Numbered from the stretch's first letter, positions 19,235 through 28,065 are shown. The stretch: DNA of 64,000 nucleotides from Phycisphaeraceae bacterium (GCA_019636625.1 JAHBXE010000011.1:61590-125589); one strand, 5' to 3'. Translations and numbers: made by a program. Notes: generated by a model not told the origin, from the letters alone.

Positions 19235-19830
19235 CCGCCCGCCTCGCCGTGATGCTCTCGGGAAGCGGCAGGACGCTCCTGAACCTCGTGGAGTGCATCC
19301 GGGCGGGTCGCCTGCACGCGGAGATCGCCCTCGTCATCGCCTCGCGCGAATGCCTCGGGGCGGAACGTGCACGCCAGGCAGGGATCGAAACCGTCGTCCT
19401 CAAGGGCGAAATCCCGAGGGACGTCCTGCAGCACACGCTCACCCAGCACCGCATCGACTGGGTTGTCCTCGCCGGGTACCTCAAGCGCATCGCGATTCCC
19501 CCCGCGTATCGCGGGCGCATCGTCAACATTCACCCCTCGCTCCTGCCGGAGTTCGGGGGCCACGGCATGTACGGCCACCATGTGCACGAAGCAGTGCTCA
19601 GGGCCGGGCGCGACCGGTCCGGCTGCACGGTGCACCTGGTGGATGATGAATACGACCGGGGACCGATTCTGCTTCAAAAGTCGTGTCCTGTCCTGCCCGG
19701 CGATACGCCCGATACCCTGGCCGCGCGGGTCTTTGAACTCGAGTGCCGGGCGTACCCGGAGGCCCTGGAACGACTGCTGGCATCGGGCGTCTCACCCATG
19801 GCGGGACCACGCAAGGGGGAGAACCGATGA
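19231..19830 (+). CDS. purN: Phosphoribosylglycinamide formyltransferase
   Basis: 199 residues. Transfers formyl from 10-formyl-tetrahydrofolate to GAR in purine synthesis. Catalytic residues are in place: Asn and His in VNIHPSLLPEFGGHGMYG, and the Asp in HLVDDEYDRGPILLQ. The N-terminal phosphate loop reads MLSGSGRTLLNLVECI instead of the more usual GSGSN, a tolerable change. ATGA overlaps with the genes on both sides (19231-19234 and 19827-19830) place it in the middle of a tight operon. Confidence 0.93.
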   Translation: MTARLAVMLSGSGRTLLNLVECIRAGRLHAEIALVIASRECLGAERARQAGIETVVLKGEIPRDVLQHTLTQHRIDWVVLAGYLKRIAIPPAYRGRIVNIHPSLLPEFGGHGMYGHHVHEAVLRAGRDRSGCTVHLVDDEYDRGPILLQKSCPVLPGDTPDTLAARVFELECRAYPEALERLLASGVSPMAGPRKGENR

Positions 19831-21323
19831 TGCCGCGGCGATGTGCTCTGCTCGTGTTCCTCGCCGGCTTGGTGCTGGCAAGTCTGCCAGTGCCGGTCGC
19901 CACAGGGCAGGACGATCCTCCGGCCCGAGCGCTCGAACTCCAATCCAGGGCCTTCGCAGCGATCGAGCGCGGACGGTACGCCGAGGCCGAGAAACTGCTC
20001 CGAGAGCAGCTGGCGCTCGACGAACAGAACTTTGTCATCTACTACAACCTCGCGTGCGTTCGCGCATTGCAGAATGACGGCCCCGGATCGGCCGACCTCG
20101 TCGTCGAAGCGGTCGAGCGCGGGTTTGTCGATGTGTTCCAACTCCAACGCGACCCGCACCTGGCGCTCACCCGGAAGGAAGACAAGATCAAGCGGCTGAT
20201 CGACCGCTGGCCCGAGGTACTCGAGCGGCACATGGAGGCCAATCTCAAGGGCGTCCGGGAGCGGTTCCCGGATGCGCCGGCGAAGTACCACGAGTCACGC
20301 GATGAACGGATGCGACTGGTCTTCCGCAGCGCGATGGACACCACCAGCACCGAGCAGGCCCGAGCGGACCTGGCACGCCTGTTCGACTGGGGCATCGCCA
20401 ATGTCTTCCCCGACTTTGCCGATCCTGCCAAGGCATCGCACGATGCCTGGTGCATCGTGGTGCTGCCGTACTCGCGGGACTTTCTTCGCTGGGCGATATC
20501 CAGTTTCGGGCGCGACGCCGTCACCGGGACGTCCGGCATCGGCGGCTCGTACATCCACGACACCAAGCGCCTGGTGGCGCAGGACCTGGGGGCAACGCTC
20601 CGGCACGAGTTCTTTCACGTACTTCACTGGCGGAGCACGACGCGCCTGGGACAGGACCACCCGATCTGGATTCAAGAGGGCCTCTGCAGCCTCGTGGAAG
20701 ACTACGAAACGGGCGCGGACGGCGACCTGAAGCCCGTGCCCAACTGGCGGACGAACATCTCAAAGCGGCTGACATCCAGCGGCCGGATTCTCGCCATTCA
20801 GAAACTGGCGACGATCCCGCGCGACCGGTTCACCGCCAGCAGCCCGCTGGCCAACTACGCCCAGGCCCGAACCGTGTTCCTGTACCTGTGGCACAAGGGC
20901 AAGCTCAAGGACTGGTACGCCGCGTACATCGAGGGCTACACGTCGGACCCGACCGGGGTCAAGGCCATCGAGCGGGTCTTGGGCAAGCCGATCGCGGAGG
21001 TGGACAAGGACTACCGCGCGTGGATCCGCGGCCTGCCGATGGTCGCGGAACAGATCAAGCCGGGCAAGGCCGGCATCGGGGCCGAAGTCGATCCCGGCTC
21101 GGGCGATGGACCGGTCATCGCCGAGATCGACCGCAACGGCCCGGCCCGGAAAGCGGGCCTGCGCCGGGGCGATGTGATCACGGCGATCGACGGCAGCCCG
21201 ACGCGCGACCTGAACGAACTGGTTCGACTGCTGGGTGAACGAGACGTCGGCGATGAAGTCGAGCTTTCGTACCGGCGCGGCTCCACGCACGGGACCGTCC
21301 GCCTGACGCTGATCCGCCGCTGA
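19827..21323 (+). CDS. Exported gluzincin-type metalloprotease with TPR-like and PDZ domains
   Basis: 498 residues. Signal peptide (RRCALLVFLAGLVLASLPVPVATGQ), then a TPR-like pair (about 35-100: AAIERGRYAEAEKLLREQLAL). A protease domain carries the zinc motif HEFFHVLHW near residue 265, with the downstream Glu in PIWIQEGLCSLVEDYE. This is the arrangement of the MA-clan peptidase family that usually follows TPRs. A C-terminal PDZ domain (about 415-498: GPVIAEIDRNGPARKAGLRRGD) would help bind substrates. It should act outside the cytoplasmic membrane. The start overlaps the purN stop (ATGATG). The stop codon sits inside a small CCGCCG/CGGCGG hairpin (21314-21329). Confidence 0.82.
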   Translation: MMPRRCALLVFLAGLVLASLPVPVATGQDDPPARALELQSRAFAAIERGRYAEAEKLLREQLALDEQNFVIYYNLACVRALQNDGPGSADLVVEAVERGFVDVFQLQRDPHLALTRKEDKIKRLIDRWPEVLERHMEANLKGVRERFPDAPAKYHESRDERMRLVFRSAMDTTSTEQARADLARLFDWGIANVFPDFADPAKASHDAWCIVVLPYSRDFLRWAISSFGRDAVTGTSGIGGSYIHDTKRLVAQDLGATLRHEFFHVLHWRSTTRLGQDHPIWIQEGLCSLVEDYETGADGDLKPVPNWRTNISKRLTSSGRILAIQKLATIPRDRFTASSPLANYAQARTVFLYLWHKGKLKDWYAAYIEGYTSDPTGVKAIERVLGKPIAEVDKDYRAWIRGLPMVAEQIKPGKAGIGAEVDPGSGDGPVIAEIDRNGPARKAGLRRGDVITAIDGSPTRDLNELVRLLGERDVGDEVELSYRRGSTHGTVRLTLIRR

Positions 21324-21556
21324 CGGCGGTTATCAGGCCTGCCGCCCGCCCGCACAGTTTCACAGGCTTTCCCTCGCGGCGCCCCCGCGCGCCGCCGCGT
21401 GTGTTTGTCGCACCGACACTCGCCGCCCCTCGGACCCGTGGCATGGTTGAGCATCGGCGCGGTGCGCCGGCGCATCGGAGATGCACACAGACGCCGTTCC
21501 GGCCGTGGTGGCGGCCGCGGGACATCGCTCGTCCAACGGGCAGAAGAGAGGGGATC

Positions 21557-22204
21557 ATGCGACTTCGTGGTGCGTACGTGCTGGGCGTGCTTGGCCTGCC
21601 GCTTGCGGCACATGCCGAGACCATTTTCTACTCAAACAACTTTGAGTCAGGCCTGGGCACGGGCTGGGGCACGGCCGCGCAGGTCACCCAGCACACGAAC
21701 TTCTCAAAGTTCGTCGGCCGCTACAGCGGCAACCAGGGCGTTCTGCTCACCGTCGCCAAGCCCTCTGTCCCGACGCCCCCGGCGGGTTCCTGGGTCGAGT
21801 ACCGGCTCACGTTCGACTTCTACGCGATTGACTCCTGGGACGGCGACGACCCGACCTACGGGCCCGACTACTTCTGCGTCTCGGTCAACTCGAACACCGT
21901 CTTTGCGCAGACGTTCGCCAACCAGCACCAGTACCAGAGCTTCATGCCCCCGACGGTCGGCGGCATCGACCTCGGGTACGGCGCCGCGTTCGATTCCATC
22001 TACCGCGATATCACCGTCACGTTCAACCCCGGCACAGCATCGAACATCAGCGTGAGCTGGTACGGCATCGGCCTCCAGGGCATCGCCGACGAATCCTGGG
22101 GCATCGACAACGTTCGACTGTCGTACGCCGTGGTTCCATCGCCCGCGGCGGGCTCCGCCCTCGCCCTCGCCGGCCTTGCCATGCTCCGCCGTCGCCGCCA
22201 CTGA
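21557..22204 (+). CDS. Secreted beta-rich protein with VPSP-type C-terminal sorting signal
   Basis: 215 residues. Signal peptide MRLRGAYVLGVLGLPLAAHA, then a beta-rich body starting IFYSNNFESGLGTGW that resembles the jellyroll/lectin-like proteins of planctomycetes and includes FDFYAIDSWDGDD and WGIDNVRLSY. It ends VVPSPAAGSALALAGLAMLRRRRH: a short motif, a hydrophobic helix and a basic end, the layout of PEP-CTERM-like sorting signals in their planctomycete variant. GAGAGGGG upstream of the ATG supports the start. No exosortase gene is in the window. Function unknown; probably anchored to the cell surface or matrix. Confidence 0.8.
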   Translation: MRLRGAYVLGVLGLPLAAHAETIFYSNNFESGLGTGWGTAAQVTQHTNFSKFVGRYSGNQGVLLTVAKPSVPTPPAGSWVEYRLTFDFYAIDSWDGDDPTYGPDYFCVSVNSNTVFAQTFANQHQYQSFMPPTVGGIDLGYGAAFDSIYRDITVTFNPGTASNISVSWYGIGLQGIADESWGIDNVRLSYAVVPSPAAGSALALAGLAMLRRRRH

Positions 22205-22242
22205 CCTCATACCACCCCAGCGGTGCAACCGCACCACCACGC

Positions 22243-22279
22243 ACTGCACGCCGCGGCACCCCTCGCCGCGGCGTGCGGT
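22243..22279 (+). terminator. Intrinsic terminator after the VPSP protein gene
   Basis: 11-bp perfect stem GCACGCCGCGG/CCGCGGCGTGC (22246-22256 and 22266-22276) with a 9-base loop. It extends by three further pairs including one G-T, and TTTT follows at 22282-22285. It lies between convergent genes. Confidence 0.65.
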
Positions 22280-22307
22280 CATTTTCAGGAGTCCCGCCCC
22301 GCGAGGG

Positions 22308-23867
22308 TCAGGACTGGTCCATGCCGTGCAGCGCCGCGAACCGGGGCCCGAGATCGGTGTACAGCGACCCGTACACCTGCCTCGCCCCGTCGTACGCCGA
22401 TGAATCCCGCGGGTCGATGATGCCTGACTCATGCACGGCGGTTCGGCAGGCTTCCGCCACGTTCGGGAACACGCCCGCGCCGACGCCCGCGAGCAACGCC
22501 GCGCCGAAGGCCGGCCCCTCCTCGGTGTCCATCGTCGCTACGCGACAGCGGTACACATCCGCCTGCAACTGCCTCCACAGCGCCGAGCGAGCCCCGCCTC
22601 CGCCCAGTCGTACCGATTCGACCTCAACACCCAATCCTCGAACAAGATCGAGGATCTGCCCCATGCCGAACGTGACCCCCTCGATGACAGCGCGGACCAG
22701 GTGTCCGCGCGTGTGCCGGCTGGTGAGCCCGATCCACCCGCCGCGGGCCTGAGGATCTGGATACGGGCACCGCTCCCCCGTCAGGTACGGCAGAAAGACA
22801 AGACCATCGCAACCCGGCCGGACTTGCTCGGCTTCCGCCATCAGCGCTTCGAAACTCTCCCCAGGGAAGAGCGAATCGCGGCACCATTGGAGCGAGCCGC
22901 CCGCGCTGAGCATGCACCCGGTGAGCGAGTACTGACCGGGGATGCCTCGGCTCCCGTTCGCGGCGCACATGGTGTGAAGACGCCCCACGGGTTCAGGCCC
23001 CTCCTGCCGATCTGAGGTCGTTGATTGAAGATCTCGCCGCGGCGAATCGCTGTGGGCGTACATCACGCCGCTGGTCCCGATCGTCGCCAGCACCAGCCCG
23101 GATCGAACAATGCCCGCCCCCACGGCCCCGGCCTGGTTGTCCCCGGAACCGGCGATAACGGGCGTGCCCGCGGGAAGTCCCGTCTCCGCCGCGGCGGCAG
23201 GCGTCACACGCCCGGTGACCTCGCCCGACTCCACCACGTCCGGCAGGATGGCCGGATCCAGGCCGACCCGCGACAGCGCCGCGCGGCTCCAACGCCGCGC
23301 CTCGATGTCAAAGAGCAGCGTGCCCGAGGCATCGCCCACATCCGTGGCACGCCGGCCGTCCAGCTTCAGCCGCACGTAATCCTTCGGGAGCAGCACGGTC
23401 GCGACCTTCGCGAAGTTCTCGGGTTCCCGCTCCCGCAGCCAGATGATCTTGGGGAGCGTGAAGCCGGTCAGCGCGGCGTTGCCGACCATCGACACCATCG
23501 CACGCCGCCCGCCGAAGGCCTGCTCGATCGACCGGCACTGCTCCGCCGTCCGCTGGTCGTTCCACAGCAGCGCGGGCCGGATCGGCGTCTCGCTCCCGGC
23601 TGGCAGGAACACCGATCCGTGCATCTGCCCGCTCAATCCAACCGCGATCACACGGGAACCGTCGCACTTCGGGTCCGAGAGAACGCCACGGATCGCGGAC
23701 ACCGACGAGGTCCACCAGTCTTCGGGGTTCTGTTCCGACCAGCCGGCGTGGGGCTGGTGGATCGGGTGCGCGGCGGAACAGGTCGCGACAATCCGGCCAC
23801 TCGAGTCGCACGCGAGGGCCTTGACAGATGAAGTGCCGACGTCCACGCCGAGCAACAGTTCGGACAT
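22308..23867 (-). CDS. xylB: Xylulokinase
   Basis: 519-residue FGGY-family carbohydrate kinase. N-terminal ATP site GVDVGTSSVKALACD; the xylulokinase marker GLSGQMHG near residue 82; PALLWNDQR and GNAALTGFTLPKI; the C-terminal domain has GSGDNQAGAVGAG, LPYLTGERCPYPDP and LGGGGARS. It phosphorylates D-xylulose to xylulose 5-phosphate. No xylA or xylose transporter is adjacent. A poorly conserved insertion near residues 285-312 (STTSDRQEGPEPVGR) separates GTSGV from the AANG region. The ATG at 23867 is preceded by a -10 hexamer with 6 bases between. Confidence 0.92.
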   Translation of the reverse strand: MSELLLGVDVGTSSVKALACDSSGRIVATCSAAHPIHQPHAGWSEQNPEDWWTSSVSAIRGVLSDPKCDGSRVIAVGLSGQMHGSVFLPAGSETPIRPALLWNDQRTAEQCRSIEQAFGGRRAMVSMVGNAALTGFTLPKIIWLREREPENFAKVATVLLPKDYVRLKLDGRRATDVGDASGTLLFDIEARRWSRAALSRVGLDPAILPDVVESGEVTGRVTPAAAAETGLPAGTPVIAGSGDNQAGAVGAGIVRSGLVLATIGTSGVMYAHSDSPRRDLQSTTSDRQEGPEPVGRLHTMCAANGSRGIPGQYSLTGCMLSAGGSLQWCRDSLFPGESFEALMAEAEQVRPGCDGLVFLPYLTGERCPYPDPQARGGWIGLTSRHTRGHLVRAVIEGVTFGMGQILDLVRGLGVEVESVRLGGGGARSALWRQLQADVYRCRVATMDTEEGPAFGAALLAGVGAGVFPNVAEACRTAVHESGIIDPRDSSAYDGARQVYGSLYTDLGPRFAALHGMDQS

Positions 23868-23873
23868 GGCGGG

Positions 23874-23879
23874 AGTCTA
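23874..23879 (-). promoter_or_regulatory. -10 element for leaderless xylB
   Basis: TAGACT on the minus strand, 6 bases upstream of the xylB ATG, with no Shine-Dalgarno. Confidence 0.5.
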
Positions 23880-25646
23880 CCGGGACGGATCGACCGCCAT
23901 CCGGATGCGGATCGTCGCCCCGATCTGGTTGTCGTCCTGCAGGTACGCCTCCCACTGGACGGACTCGAAGAAACGAGCCGCCGCGCCGGGGTCCACGCCC
24001 TCTTGAAAGTCCACATCGTTCAGCTCAATCGCCTCCAGCCACCTCCACAAGGCACGCGGCCGGATGGAACCGAGGGACAACCAGCGGCGGGCCCTTCCAC
24101 TGCTGTTCGTTTCGGGCGTGCTGAGTGCCCGAAGCTCACGCGAACTCCAATCCTGCGTCGGCGCGAGGGAACCAACCCACCACGAAGTGGAACCCGGAAC
24201 CCGGGGCTCCATGATGCGCCAGGAGAGGCTCACCTGGTCGCCGAAGGCGCGATGGAGCGTGGGTTCGATCGACGGATGCAGGGGAAGGCCGTTCACACCC
24301 TCTCCGAGCGGAATGACCCGGGGGCCGGCGAGCGGAATCTCAAACCGCACTCCCCCACCAACGCCACCTTCGGCAAGCTTGCCGCTGTCGGCTTCACCCA
24401 GCATGAGCATCCCGGCCACACGGGTCATGAGCACATCGCCATCAACCAGTGTCTCGCGCGGGGTTCGAGTCTCGGCCATCGCCGTCACGCTAAGCCGCCC
24501 GCGAGGTGAGTTTGTGTCCGCCTCGATGCGGGAATCGTGGAAACTGTTCCTCGCCGCGACAGATCGACTCGATGCGGCCTGGACCGGCCCCGGCGAAGAC
24601 GGCCCGACGCCGCGAACAAACACGCCGGTCCGCAGTTCCCCGCCGGTCAAGGCCCTCGCGGGGTCGGCCAGCGACGCGATGACCTGCTTCCACGATTGAA
24701 GGGGCTCGGGCAAGAGCGGCAGTTCTCGCATCCCGGACAGAGACAAGACCCCAAGCAACGAGCCGGCTTCCAGGTCCCGGAAGAGCGAATCGCCCCATAC
24801 TGGAGCGTGGCGTGCGGCTTCGTTCGCAGGAGAGCCCGCGCCGAAGATCTGCGACGGCTCACACACGATCGAGGCATCCCAGCCGTTTCCAGCGCTCCTG
24901 GCAACCAGCCGCAGCGAAGGGGTGGCCGATCCCGCACGCCGAATCGAGAGCGAGAAGTCACCGTCCTTCGCGGCCGTTTCGGTGACGTTGGTCGCCTGGG
25001 CCGTCAACAGAGGGGCGACCTCTTCCAGAAGTCGCTCGCTGCTCCGTGGCGCCAGGAGCACCAGGGATGAATCAAGCCCCCGCACCGTCGCGGCGGGGCA
25101 TGGGGCGACCAGGAGTTGAAAGGACCCATCCTCGATCGACAGCACCGCAAGTCCGGCCATGGCGCTGCGAGGGGCGGCCCGAAGCCGCTCACGCAGGCGA
25201 TGCTGGGTGCCCGAACCGACCGCCGTGAGAACGACCCACTCGGGACCGTCGGCGGCATCCAGCCCGCGAAGGATCAGGCTGGCACGCTTGCCCAGCACCT
25301 CGTCAAATGTCCGCGCCGGCGTCCAGTCCAGCGTCCGGGCCAGGGCTTCCCAGGCACGGATGGTCCCGCCCCACGATCCCGAGGCGGTCAGCGCTTCTGT
25401 CATGGCCCGCCCGGCCGGGCTTGCACGCTGCCTCGCGGCATCCTTGAGGGCGACCATGACTTCCACCGAGGCGGAGAGCCGCTGGAGCACCAGGTCGTGC
25501 AGGCAGGAGACGGACGTCGCAGGCACGGGCACCGCCGACGCGGGAAGCGGGCGGCCCGGCGTCTGCGGCGACTGCCGCGCGGGCGCACCTTCAGCCACCA
25601 CTCCGGCCACCGCCAAGCACACGAATTTGCGCCACGCCTTCGCCAC
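23877..25646 (-). CDS. Large exported protein of unknown function downstream of an anti-sigma gene
   Basis: 589 residues from the GTG at 25646. N-terminal signal peptide (AKAWRKFVCLAVAGVVAEGAPA), then a mixed alpha/beta body without a motif I recognise. The pattern of repeated domains with a model-fold such as VVLTAVGS, LLVAPCPA, SLVLLAPRSSERLL resembles DUF3352-type proteins, a tentative comparison. It is the third gene of the sigma/anti-sigma operon, so it may be a product or effector of that regulatory unit. An in-frame TTG at 25676 would also work, but it lies before a poorer signal sequence. Its stop is 9 bases from the xylB start, and the xylB promoter lies inside its 3' end. Confidence 0.65.
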   Translation of the reverse strand: MAKAWRKFVCLAVAGVVAEGAPARQSPQTPGRPLPASAVPVPATSVSCLHDLVLQRLSASVEVMVALKDAARQRASPAGRAMTEALTASGSWGGTIRAWEALARTLDWTPARTFDEVLGKRASLILRGLDAADGPEWVVLTAVGSGTQHRLRERLRAAPRSAMAGLAVLSIEDGSFQLLVAPCPAATVRGLDSSLVLLAPRSSERLLEEVAPLLTAQATNVTETAAKDGDFSLSIRRAGSATPSLRLVARSAGNGWDASIVCEPSQIFGAGSPANEAARHAPVWGDSLFRDLEAGSLLGVLSLSGMRELPLLPEPLQSWKQVIASLADPARALTGGELRTGVFVRGVGPSSPGPVQAASSRSVAARNSFHDSRIEADTNSPRGRLSVTAMAETRTPRETLVDGDVLMTRVAGMLMLGEADSGKLAEGGVGGGVRFEIPLAGPRVIPLGEGVNGLPLHPSIEPTLHRAFGDQVSLSWRIMEPRVPGSTSWWVGSLAPTQDWSSRELRALSTPETNSSGRARRWLSLGSIRPRALWRWLEAIELNDVDFQEGVDPGAAARFFESVQWEAYLQDDNQIGATIRIRMAVDPSR

Positions 25647-25679
25647 GATCGAATCCCCACCCCGCCCACCGACCAACGA

Positions 25680-26516
25680 TCACGGCTCGCGACGGTCCTC
25701 GGACCGAGGCGACGCCTTGCCGGCCCGAACAACCTCCGCCGGATCAATCGCCGGGAGCAGGAACAGGTTGTCGGACGAAACACCGGCCCAATCCATCGAA
25801 CCGATCCGCGATGGCGACATATGCCCCAGGGGCAACACGACCGCCGCGTTCCGGTCAAAGTACACCACTTCAGGCAGCACGATCCGGGTATCCGGTCCCG
25901 CGCCGCGGTAGATGATCATCGAGTCGTCCGCGCCCGCTCGGGGCGTCGCCAGCAGCTTCGCCGAAGTAACGCCGGGACGGAGCTCCATGAGCGAGTGCAC
26001 CGCGGCGGAGGCCCTTCTCGCGGGCTGATCCTTCAGTTCAGGGCCGGGCAGCACCACCACCGTTCTGGTACCGCCGGCCAGGCCCGACACCCCCTGCACC
26101 GCGTCCTGCGCCGCATGCTGAACAACCTCCGACACCGGACGGGGACGCGGGCTGAGCCTCAGCGCGCCGGGCGAAACCCGTTCCACCACGAACAAGCCGA
26201 GCACGCCGGCGAGGGCAACGCCCGCCGCCGCCAATCGACCGGCGGTGACAAAGCGCCGCAAGGACTCCGGGATGAACCGCCGACGGCGGTGGACCTCCGC
26301 CAGGACTCGGGCGGAAACATCCGGCGCTTCGATCGGCTCACGCAGGAGCGAGATCGCCCGCTGCATCCTCGCCACCTCCGCGCAGCGGGGCAGGTCCGAA
26401 CGCAGCTTCGAGAAGAACACTTCCGACGCTCCCTCGGTCAACTCGCGATCGAAGAACGCGTTGACCATCTCGTCGCTGAGCGGCTCGGAATGTCGGCGGT
26501 CACGCGCGCTGGTCAT
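25680..26516 (-). CDS. Membrane-spanning anti-sigma factor-like protein
   Basis: 278 residues. A cytosolic N-terminal domain (LSDEMVNAFFDRELTEGASEVF... about residues 1-75) has the helical look of anti-sigma domains but lacks the HxxxCxxC zinc motif. One membrane helix lies near residues 95-112 (LAAAGVALAGVLGLFVV), and the C-terminal ~165 residues would be outside the membrane. It overlaps the sigma-factor gene by ATGA, the standard arrangement for ECF sigma/anti-sigma pairs, so control of that sigma factor is the likely job (inference from context). Confidence 0.78.
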   Translation of the reverse strand: MTSARDRRHSEPLSDEMVNAFFDRELTEGASEVFFSKLRSDLPRCAEVARMQRAISLLREPIEAPDVSARVLAEVHRRRRFIPESLRRFVTAGRLAAAGVALAGVLGLFVVERVSPGALRLSPRPRPVSEVVQHAAQDAVQGVSGLAGGTRTVVVLPGPELKDQPARRASAAVHSLMELRPGVTSAKLLATPRAGADDSMIIYRGAGPDTRIVLPEVVYFDRNAAVVLPLGHMSPSRIGSMDWAGVSSDNLFLLPAIDPAEVVRAGKASPRSEDRREP

Positions 26517-27097
26517 GGCAAGGCCTCCCTCACGTTGCCTGACCTGCTCTCGTACGCCTCAAGCAGCCGCCTCATCCTCAGCCGGCCTCGGTGCAAATGG
26601 CTCTTGACCGTGCCCTCGGGAATGTCCATGTACTGCGCGATCTGACGGATCGGCCAATCGAGTTGATGGAACAGCACGACGATCTCTCGTTGATCCGCCG
26701 GGAGCCCCAGGAGCGCTTCCTGCAGCGCATCACGAACCCGGCCGCGGGAGTCCTCCCGCTCGTCCGCGCCGGGCTCGATCGGTGCCGGCTTGCCCCACGT
26801 GCTCACAACTTCGCTGCTGTACGTCGGCTTCTGCTTCTGGCAGGCATTCACCCAGAGTCGCTTGGCGATGGTGAAGATCCAGGTGGAGAACCGGAACCGC
26901 GGATCAAAGCGGTCCAAGTTGGTCAACACCCGGACGAACGCCTCCTGCACCACATCTTCAGCGAGGTCCGCCTGCCCGGTCATTCTCAGCATGTACCCGT
27001 ACAGCGATGCCTGATGGGCACGGATCAGCACCTCCGCCGCGGCACGATCGCCCCGAGAGGCCCGCAGGATCAGGTTTTCTTCCTCGGAGCGTTTCAT
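26513..27097 (-). CDS. ECF-type RNA polymerase sigma factor
   Basis: 194 residues. Sigma region 2: LYGYMLRMTGQADLAEDVVQEAFVRVLTNLDRFDPRFRFSTWIFTIAKRLW (the -10-binding helix is included). Region 4: LPADQREIVVLFHQLDWPIRQIAQYMDIPEGTVKSHLHRGRLRMR with the helix-turn-helix. The linker between the regions contains a Ser/Pro-rich stretch. The ATG at 27097 is chosen because a likely -10 (27114-27119) would put the transcript start near 27107, after the alternative GTG at 27115. First gene of a three-gene unit with an anti-sigma-like and an exported protein. Confidence 0.92.
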   Translation of the reverse strand: MKRSEEENLILRASRGDRAAAEVLIRAHQASLYGYMLRMTGQADLAEDVVQEAFVRVLTNLDRFDPRFRFSTWIFTIAKRLWVNACQKQKPTYSSEVVSTWGKPAPIEPGADEREDSRGRVRDALQEALLGLPADQREIVVLFHQLDWPIRQIAQYMDIPEGTVKSHLHRGRLRMRRLLEAYESRSGNVREALP

Positions 27098-27113
27098 GAG
27101 GCAAACCGAACTC

Positions 27114-27119
27114 ACTATA
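27114..27119 (-). promoter_or_regulatory. -10 element of the ECF sigma operon
   Basis: TATAGT on the minus strand, predicting a transcript start near 27107 and a leader of about 10 bases. No clear ECF-type -35 (AAC motif) was seen, so autoregulation is not shown. Confidence 0.4.
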
Positions 27120-27156
27120 CCGGCAGGCTCCCGAGCAGTTGCCGCAAAAACACAAA

Positions 27157-27180
27157 CGGGCCCCGATTCGCCGGGGCCCG
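27157..27180 (-). terminator. Intrinsic terminator of the cobalamin-domain gene
   Basis: On the minus strand, a 9-bp stem CGGGCCCCG/CGGGGCCCG with a 6-base loop is followed by TTTGTGTTTTTG. A classical rho-independent terminator about 26 bases after the stop of the gene at 27206. Confidence 0.8.
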
Positions 27181-27205
27181 CTGTAAGTCTTGTGTTTGCA
27201 ATACG

Positions 27206-27913
27206 TTAGGCAGCTTCCCGACGGACGCGACGCTTGCGGCCAACGGTCCGCTGTTCCTCCTGGGCACGACGAGCGGGCTCGGAAACCAGGACGTCGACCA
27301 TCTCCATGGGCGAGTTCGCCCAGAGGTCCGCACCGATCTCCTCCGCCAGGCCGTCGGCCCGGTTGAAGACGCCCCCGCCCACGGCGATCTGCACATTCGG
27401 GCAAGCGCCGATCTCCCGGAGCTGGTCGATCAGGGCCCGGATGTTCGGAAGGTCGTTGGCGCCCGAGGCGAACATCAGGAGCACGTCCGGCTTCTCTTCG
27501 TTCACGTGCGCCATGACTTCATCGTTGGCGATGTTTCCACCGGCAAATCGCACCTGGAACCCCGCGGATTCCAGCATGTCCACGGCCATCTGCGCGCCCA
27601 GTTCATCCGAATCCCGCGGCCCGCAGAGGGCGAAAATCGTCCGCCCTGTCGAGGCCTTGGGCGTCATCCTTGCCGCATTTTGATCCACCAACACCCGCAG
27701 CAGCCGAGTGCCCATGTGGTGGCTGAGCTTCGAGAGCTGATCCGACCGGTACAGCTTCTCGATCGACTCGTAGGTTGGCCAGAACAGATCGCTCAGCAGG
27801 TGGCCTGGGGCTGACCCCTTGTCCAGAGATTCCTGCACGATGGCCCTCGCACTGGGGCGGTCCCCGTTGACGAGTGCTTCAAAGAACCGCTCGATAAGAA
27901 CTGAATGACTCAT
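27206..27913 (-). CDS. Cobalamin-binding-domain-like protein lacking the axial His
   Basis: 235 residues. Residues 1-85 form a helical cap of the B12-binding_2 type (LIERFFEALVNGDRPSARAI, FWPTYESIEKLY, LSKLSHHMGTRLLRVLVDQ). Residues 90-205 have the Rossmann-like B12-binding fold (TIFALCGPR, AGFQVRFAGGNI, PDVLLMFASG, VQIAVGGGVFNRADGLAEEIGADLWA). The usual DxHxxG motif reads D101-S-D103-E-L-G106, so the cobalt-ligating His is Asp. The tail is very basic (GRKRRVRREAA). Cap plus this domain is found in methyltransferase activators and in CarH-like light sensors; here there is no DNA-binding domain. It may be a B12-free or differently liganded sensor. Own transcription unit with a terminator. Confidence 0.75.
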   Translation of the reverse strand: MSHSVLIERFFEALVNGDRPSARAIVQESLDKGSAPGHLLSDLFWPTYESIEKLYRSDQLSKLSHHMGTRLLRVLVDQNAARMTPKASTGRTIFALCGPRDSDELGAQMAVDMLESAGFQVRFAGGNIANDEVMAHVNEEKPDVLLMFASGANDLPNIRALIDQLREIGACPNVQIAVGGGVFNRADGLAEEIGADLWANSPMEMVDVLVSEPARRAQEEQRTVGRKRRVRREAA

Positions 27914-28065
27914 GGGCCGTACCCCGGCAAACGTCCGCCGACCTTGGACTCCGCCGGGCCGGCCTGATTCGAGTTGAGCCGGACTCCGTCCCGGCACGCG
28001 GGGAGTATCGAGTTCCGCCCCATTGCACCCGTGAAGATTGAAATCGAGTGCTGCAAGACCGTTCG

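Noticed and set aside
21314..21329. Small hairpin over the stop codon of the protease gene as a terminator
   Set aside because: The stem is only 6 bp and no T-run follows.
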